Assembly (NCBI GenBank): GCA_021827525.1
Contig: JAKAVJ010000030.1
Coordinates: forward strand, 1 to 43,408
Length of the DNA stretch: 43,408 nt
DNA from: Microcaldota archaeon
Lineage (GTDB): Archaea; Micrarchaeota; Micrarchaeia; Micrarchaeales; Micrarchaeaceae
Reading direction: 5' to 3'
The stretch's first letter is position 1. Every line of letters starts with the position of its first letter. Both the position numbers and the translations under genes were made by a program. The notes beneath the pieces were generated by a model, which was not told where the DNA came from, ran no database searches, and saw nothing but the letters and a program-made list of their open reading frames with translations. Shown here one piece after another: positions 39,652 through 43,408 of this stretch.

Positions 39652-39756
39652 TAGGGGTTCAGGTATGGCGCTGCGTTGACCGGATTGTGCAAATCGTGCT
39701 TTTCAGATATATACCAGTGAGGGCAACAGGCTTGCAGATTAAAATGCTTTTTGCCG

Positions 39757-41172
39757 CTATATCGTGCAGCAGCTCATCTTGCTGACGTCGCTGTAGAATG
39801 ATATCGAGGCCAGCTTGAGCGCCTCGTTGAGTGTTGGAAATGGGTGTACTGTGTCTATTATGTCGTCTATCGTAAGTCCAAACTTCACCGCCAATGTCGC
39901 TTCGGATATCATATCTGAGGCGTTCCTTGCAAGCACACTTACGCCTAATATCTTATGCGTTTTGTAATCAATTACAATTTTCACCAGGCCCCTTTCGTCG
40001 CCCAGAATACTGGCTTTAGGCACGCTGGACATCGGAAGCACACCGCAGCTGCACTTTATGCCTGACCCGTTGGCTTCTTCGTCGGTCAGCCCAACCATAG
40101 CTGCTTCTGGCATCGTGAATACGACGCTAGGCACTTCGTGGAGGTTTATTGCAAGATTGGCATTTGTGAAAGCATTCTGAGTTGCTAGGTTGCCCTCTTT
40201 TGCAGCGAGCGTCTCCAGCATTGGATTCCCGGTCACGTCGCCAGCAGCATAGATGCCGGCCTTGTTCGTCATCATGTATCTGTCTATTTTTATGAAGCCG
40301 GATTTATCTGTTTTTATGCCTTGGGACTGCAGATTCAGGCGTTCTGTGTTTGGGGTTCTTCCAGTGGCGAATAGTATTTGGTCAGAATATACGCGTGACA
40401 TTTTGCCGTTTACTGAGAATTCTATGTATTTTCTGCCGTCCTTCTCCCCTATTTTCGTAGTGTTTGCCCCTGTGACGACTTTTACTCCTGAATCCTGCAA
40501 GTAGTATGAGAGCGACGCTGAGATCTCTGGCTCCCATCCTGGCAGTATAGTACTGCTGCGCTGCAGGATGGTAACCTTTGAGCCTAATGAAGAGAATATC
40601 TGAGCGAATTCGAGGCCCATGGCCCTACCGCCAACTATTATGATTGATTCGGGCAGCTCAGAAAGCGAAAGGGCTTCTTCGTTGGTTAAATATGTAGTTG
40701 TATCGACGCCTTCTATTTTAGGTATGCTCGCCCTTGCGCCCGTTGCTATAAGCATTTTTTCTGCGGCAATCTCCTTTTTGCCAGTCGATATGGTACCATT
40801 TTCATTTAATGACGCAAAGCCTTCTACGAAGCTGACATTCTCGAGCCCCTTGAGCACTTCTTCGTATTTGCTGTTTCTCATGTTAGATATTAGCCGGTCC
40901 TTATCATGCATCAGCTCTTTGAAGTTTATTTTTGTTTTCCCTATCTCTATGCCGCCGAATTTACGTGCACTGCTATCTATTGCATATTCGCCTGCTGATA
41001 TTAGCCTTTTGCTCGGGACGCAACCGACATTCACACATGTGCCGCCGATTAGAGCCCCAGGAGTCGCGTTCTGGCCTATCATAACGGTTTCTATCCCTAA
41101 TTCGTTGGCTTTTATTGCGGCAGCAAATGCTGCTGCACCTTGCCCTAGTATTGCGTATTTGAATTCTTCCAT
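39757..41172 (-). CDS. merA: Mercuric reductase
   Basis: 471 residues, flavoprotein disulfide reductase that reduces Hg(II) to volatile Hg(0) with NAD(P)H. FAD site AILGQGAAAFAAAIKANELG, redox pair GGTCVNVGCVPSK (C46/C51), NAD(P)H site IIIVGGRAMGLEFAQIFSSL, second FAD segment NKAGIYAAGDVTGNP, and the C-terminal vicinal pair MSCCTI (C468/C469), which is specific to MerA rather than lipoamide dehydrogenase. There is no N-terminal heavy-metal-binding domain. Fourth gene of the mer operon, 13 nt after the ArsR regulator. Confidence 0.94.
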   Translation of the reverse strand: MEEFKYAILGQGAAAFAAAIKANELGIETVMIGQNATPGALIGGTCVNVGCVPSKRLISAGEYAIDSSARKFGGIEIGKTKINFKELMHDKDRLISNMRNSKYEEVLKGLENVSFVEGFASLNENGTISTGKKEIAAEKMLIATGARASIPKIEGVDTTTYLTNEEALSLSELPESIIIVGGRAMGLEFAQIFSSLGSKVTILQRSSTILPGWEPEISASLSYYLQDSGVKVVTGANTTKIGEKDGRKYIEFSVNGKMSRVYSDQILFATGRTPNTERLNLQSQGIKTDKSGFIKIDRYMMTNKAGIYAAGDVTGNPMLETLAAKEGNLATQNAFTNANLAINLHEVPSVVFTMPEAAMVGLTDEEANGSGIKCSCGVLPMSSVPKASILGDERGLVKIVIDYKTHKILGVSVLARNASDMISEATLAVKFGLTIDDIIDTVHPFPTLNEALKLASISFYSDVSKMSCCTI

Positions 41173-41185
41173 TCTCCCACTTATA

Positions 41186-41515
41186 TTATCTTTTCCCGCT
41201 ATCTTTCGCTATTATGCCGCATGCTTGCAGATGTGTTTCATATCTGTCCATATGTAGAGCTACACTTTTCACTATATGGGCTGCAGCGGGTTCTATAGTA
41301 TATATGCGCTCTTTGCCTACTCGCTCGACATTGACAAAGCCGCAATTGGTCAGGCATTTCATATGGTGCGATACATTGCTTTGCTCTAGAGCAGTGAGTT
41401 TGGCTATGGAACCCACATTGAGTGGCTTTTTAAGCAATAGCAATAGGATATTGAATCTATTTATGTCGCCAAATGCATCAAAGAAAAGCTGCACTGTTTC
41501 TTTCTCCATATTCAT
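41186..41515 (-). CDS. merR: ArsR-family regulator of the mer operon
   Basis: 109 residues from ATG 41515; ATG 41509 is an alternative with GAGG better placed. ArsR-type winged helix: AFGDINRFNILLLLLKKPLN, SIAKLTALEQSNVSHHMKCL, then the wing ERVGKERIYTIEP. Cys54 and Cys58 (MKCLTNCGF) in the recognition-helix area and Cys99 near the C-terminus are candidate Hg(II) ligands. As in other archaeal mer operons the regulator is ArsR-like, not bacterial MerR. ATGA overlap with the upstream thioredoxin gene. Its probable operator is at 42583-42608. The symbol is by function only. Confidence 0.88.
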   Translation of the reverse strand: MNMEKETVQLFFDAFGDINRFNILLLLLKKPLNVGSIAKLTALEQSNVSHHMKCLTNCGFVNVERVGKERIYTIEPAAAHIVKSVALHMDRYETHLQACGIIAKDSGKR

Positions 41516-42078
41516 GCCTCATTTATTGCAGCCTCGAGCTGGTTGAGCGTTGCTGACGGTTCGCCGTTTACATATAGTATCTTGCCTGAAGGTGATATCA
41601 AGTAGTAGATGTCCAGGTATCCCTTCGGGTCGTACGTTTTGGTAAGGTTATACCCGGAATAGCCTTGGGTTATATATCTGGAGCTCTGGCCTGCGTACGT
41701 ATTCACAAATTGATTTATTGTTGGGCCTGCATAGCCAAAATCCCTGTATGCTTCCACTTCCAGCACACTGACATTCCTTGAGTTGAAAAAGGCAATGTTT
41801 TTGCCCAAAGTCTGAGTGCCTTCTGCACACGTCGAGCACCACGTAGTTACTATGTATAGAAGGACTTCTTTGCCAGAGTATGCACTTAAGTCTGTATGGG
41901 TGCCATTGAGCAAATAGAACCCAATGTCAGGTGCACCGCTGCCTATAGATATGGATGATGCGTTAGACGGCCTGCCGAAAAACTGTATAAGAATGAATAT
42001 AGCCGCTAGAATTGCCAATGTTATCCAGATATAATGCATTTTTTTCATATTACCACAGTTTAGTATCAATCCGATCAT
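41512..42078 (-). CDS. Membrane-anchored thioredoxin-like (TlpA/redoxin) protein
   Basis: 188 residues. One N-terminal transmembrane helix (MKKMHYIWITLAILAAIFIL), then an outside thioredoxin fold with the pair TTWCSTCAEGT (C81/C84), preceded by APDIGFYLLNGTHTDLSAYS and followed by TYDPKGYLDIYYLISPSGKI with the cis-Pro-region equivalents. Start either at ATG 42078 (ATGA overlap with the gene before) or ATG 42048 (GTGGTAAT upstream). In a mer operon it could reduce or deliver Hg-thiolates at the cell surface; this is inference. Confidence 0.85.
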   Translation of the reverse strand: MIGLILNCGNMKKMHYIWITLAILAAIFILIQFFGRPSNASSISIGSGAPDIGFYLLNGTHTDLSAYSGKEVLLYIVTTWCSTCAEGTQTLGKNIAFFNSRNVSVLEVEAYRDFGYAGPTINQFVNTYAGQSSRYITQGYSGYNLTKTYDPKGYLDIYYLISPSGKILYVNGEPSATLNQLEAAINEA

Positions 42079-42587
42079 TTAACATTGCAGGAACAATACA
42101 GCTTTACTGAAGATTTGTATATTGCTACGAATAGGAGCACACCGGATAGCAGCAACAGCAGAGGCTCGTACGTGGCCAGAGGGCCTTGTATTATGCCCGT
42201 GGTGCCTACGACTGTAGATATGGATGCGCCAGACAGCGCAAGCAGTGATGGCACCAATGCGGTGCAGCACATGCTGCTCGGCAATACTGCTGCCAAGAAT
42301 GACCCTATAGACAGTTTCGTCGATGTGTTAACACCCCGTTTAACCCCGTATATATTCATCACAATAACGATTGAAAACAAGGCAGATAACAAGAATGATA
42401 CTATAATGACTGCAACGCTTAAACCAAAGAGAGCAGGAACTGGTAGGAGCGCTATGCTTGAATATGAGAGCAAATAAGCGTAAAGTATAAACATCAGCAA
42501 GGTTATTACTGCAAAAATCGCGACGTTGCGCTTTTCACTGAATACTATTCTCAATGAGTTAGCTATATCGCCGAAGCGCGCATACAT
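42075..42587 (-). CDS. Four-helix membrane protein with CC motif, MerT-like
   Basis: 170 residues, about four transmembrane helices. PSSMCCTALVPSLLALSGAS (C107/C108) resembles the Cys-pair helix of MerT and related mercury importers, and the C-terminus carries CSC (C165/C167) facing the cytoplasm or medium. It is the first gene of the operon, overlapping the next by ATGA. Probable role is passage of Hg(II) to MerA. Not a close MerT by sequence, so a different heavy-metal transporter type is possible. Probably leaderless: transcription is expected within a few bases of the ATG. Confidence 0.75.
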   Translation of the reverse strand: MYARFGDIANSLRIVFSEKRNVAIFAVITLLMFILYAYLLSYSSIALLPVPALFGLSVAVIIVSFLLSALFSIVIVMNIYGVKRGVNTSTKLSIGSFLAAVLPSSMCCTALVPSLLALSGASISTVVGTTGIIQGPLATYEPLLLLLSGVLLFVAIYKSSVKLYCSCNVK

Positions 42588-42608
42588 ATGAATCTATATT
42601 CATATGTA
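42583..42608 (-). promoter_or_regulatory. Perfect palindromic operator at the mer operon start
   Basis: TACATATGAAT (42583-42593), four bases, ATTCATATGTA (42598-42608): eleven perfect inverted pairs covering the start codon. On the minus strand a TATA-like TTTAATAAAC (about 42616-42626) lies just upstream, so a bound dimer would cover the transcription start. The ArsR-family regulator encoded in the operon is the obvious ligand. Confidence 0.7.
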
Positions 42609-42737
42609 CATCAAGTTTATTAAATGTTTTGCTGTATGCGAGCGGTACGCTATGGACCGTATTTAACTATTGTGTTGCATGTAATGGCTTTGTATACTTT
42701 TTAAAATATTCGCCTACCAATACATTTGGGTTTTACT

Positions 42738-43408
42738 TTGAGCACCAGATCTAGGCATATCGTGTATTTTATAATATTAAGCACATTAGCGTACGGCATT
42801 GGCGGTGTGCTGTCGTATATTGGCGTAATAAGCATGCCGCTTTATTCATTCATACTGTTGTATGCCATAGGCATGCTCATTGGAGTATTTGCAATGGTGA
42901 TTCCGCTAAAGATGCATTTTGGATGGAACAGAAAACGTTATGCATTTGCAGTGGCTGCTGGATTGGTAATCACTACGTATCTGTATGTCCTATTTTTCTC
43001 GTATAAGTTCTACAAGCTGGCAGCAATATATCCATTGCTATCTACATCGGTGCTGGTTTTCTTCGGATTCGATGTAATTCTGTATAACAAGCGTATACCG
43101 CGTGCAATGGGGTATTTCATACTTATTGGAGTGCTACTGGTGTCCTTTGGCTCTTTTGTTACTGGAAGCGCTGGTTTTTCGTTCAACATCACCTTGCTGC
43201 CCTTCATTGCAGTTTTCGCTGTAGGCGGCGGTGCAGTGAGCTACCTTTACTTTTACAAGATAGATAGATACAGCATAGGGTCAAAAATGCTCACTTTCGC
43301 AATTATTTTCTTGATGCTAGGCATTTTGTATAGTGCTGCAAGTGGGTTCAGGCTTGATGTATCACTTGATGCTTCACTCATTGTGCTGATAGCTGGCTTC
43401 ATTAATGT
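42738..43408 (+). CDS. Multi-span permease, EamA/DMT-like (truncated by window end)
   Basis: An open frame from TTG 42738 (or TTG 42726) runs off the window; 223 residues are visible. It has about seven hydrophobic helices, for example LSTLAYGIGGVLSYIGVISM, FILLYAIGMLIGVFAMVIPL, AAIYPLLSTSVLVFFGFDVI and YFILIGVLLVSFGSFVTGSA. The repeated helix plan resembles drug/metabolite transporters of the EamA type. TATA-like TTTTTAAAATATT near 42697-42709 suggests a nearly leaderless start. Substrate unknown. Divergent from the mer operon. Confidence 0.7.
   Translation, partial: MSTRSRHIVYFIILSTLAYGIGGVLSYIGVISMPLYSFILLYAIGMLIGVFAMVIPLKMHFGWNRKRYAFAVAAGLVITTYLYVLFFSYKFYKLAAIYPLLSTSVLVFFGFDVILYNKRIPRAMGYFILIGVLLVSFGSFVTGSAGFSFNITLLPFIAVFAVGGGAVSYLYFYKIDRYSIGSKMLTFAIIFLMLGILYSAASGFRLDVSLDASLIVLIAGFIN

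Overview
The window is archaeal and most resembles an ultrasmall acidophile of the Micrarchaeota (ARMAN-2-like) lineage. This placement is an inference. It rests on archaeal-only genes (EF-2, L7Ae, S28e, L24e, Nop5, thermosome, RadA, DphB, archaeal PheST), TATA-box promoters, and ribosome binding sites reading GGTGA/GTGAT about 4-6 nt before the start. The most diagnostic features are a fused three-unit tRNA-splicing endonuclease of the kind described for ARMAN and a tRNA-Arg whose intron lies in the T-loop.

Layout. 1-5.9 kb: translation block (L30e, S12, S7, EF-2; then L7Ae, S28e, L24e, Nop5). 6-9.4 kb: an orphan gene with a non-AUG start, then a tetraether-synthase-like radical SAM protein with a small partner. 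9.4-15.9 kb: pheS-pheT on the minus strand, a secreted membrane-anchored protein, intron-containing tRNA-Arg(UCG), RNase HII with an apparent AUA start, a PRC-barrel protein and a winged-helix regulator. 16-20.5 kb: an orphan, class II ribonucleotide reductase interrupted by a homing-endonuclease intein at its catalytic cysteine, and apt. 20.5-25.3 kb: membrane and lipid genes (UbiA-type prenyltransferase, esterase, two membrane proteins) and an Mrp-like ATPase. 25.4-31.4 kb: thermosome, AIM24 protein, splicing endonuclease, diphthine synthase, RadA. 31.4-34.9 kb: a candidate structured RNA, a DUF92 membrane protein, a double zinc-finger protein, arginine deiminase and a UMP-kinase-like protein. 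34.9-38.4 kb: accessory-looking stretch with a possible IS200/IS605-type end, an Lrp-like multidomain protein, an AT-rich divergent region, small genes, strong hairpins and a J-domain protein. 38.4-42.6 kb: polyprenyl diphosphate synthase and a four-gene mercury operon (CC-motif membrane protein, membrane thioredoxin, ArsR regulator, MerA) headed by a perfect palindrome. The end carries a truncated multi-span permease.

How genes connect. The splicing endonuclease is the natural processor of the non-canonical tRNA-Arg intron about 15 kb away. DphB modifies the EF-2 encoded at the start. A polyprenyl synthase, a UbiA prenyltransferase, a DUF92 polyprenol-phosphate-kinase-like protein and a tetraether-synthase-like enzyme together suggest more membrane-lipid capacity than is usually credited to DPANN archaea. 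The mer operon fits a metal-rich acidic habitat.

No rRNA, CRISPR array or complete insertion sequence was seen.
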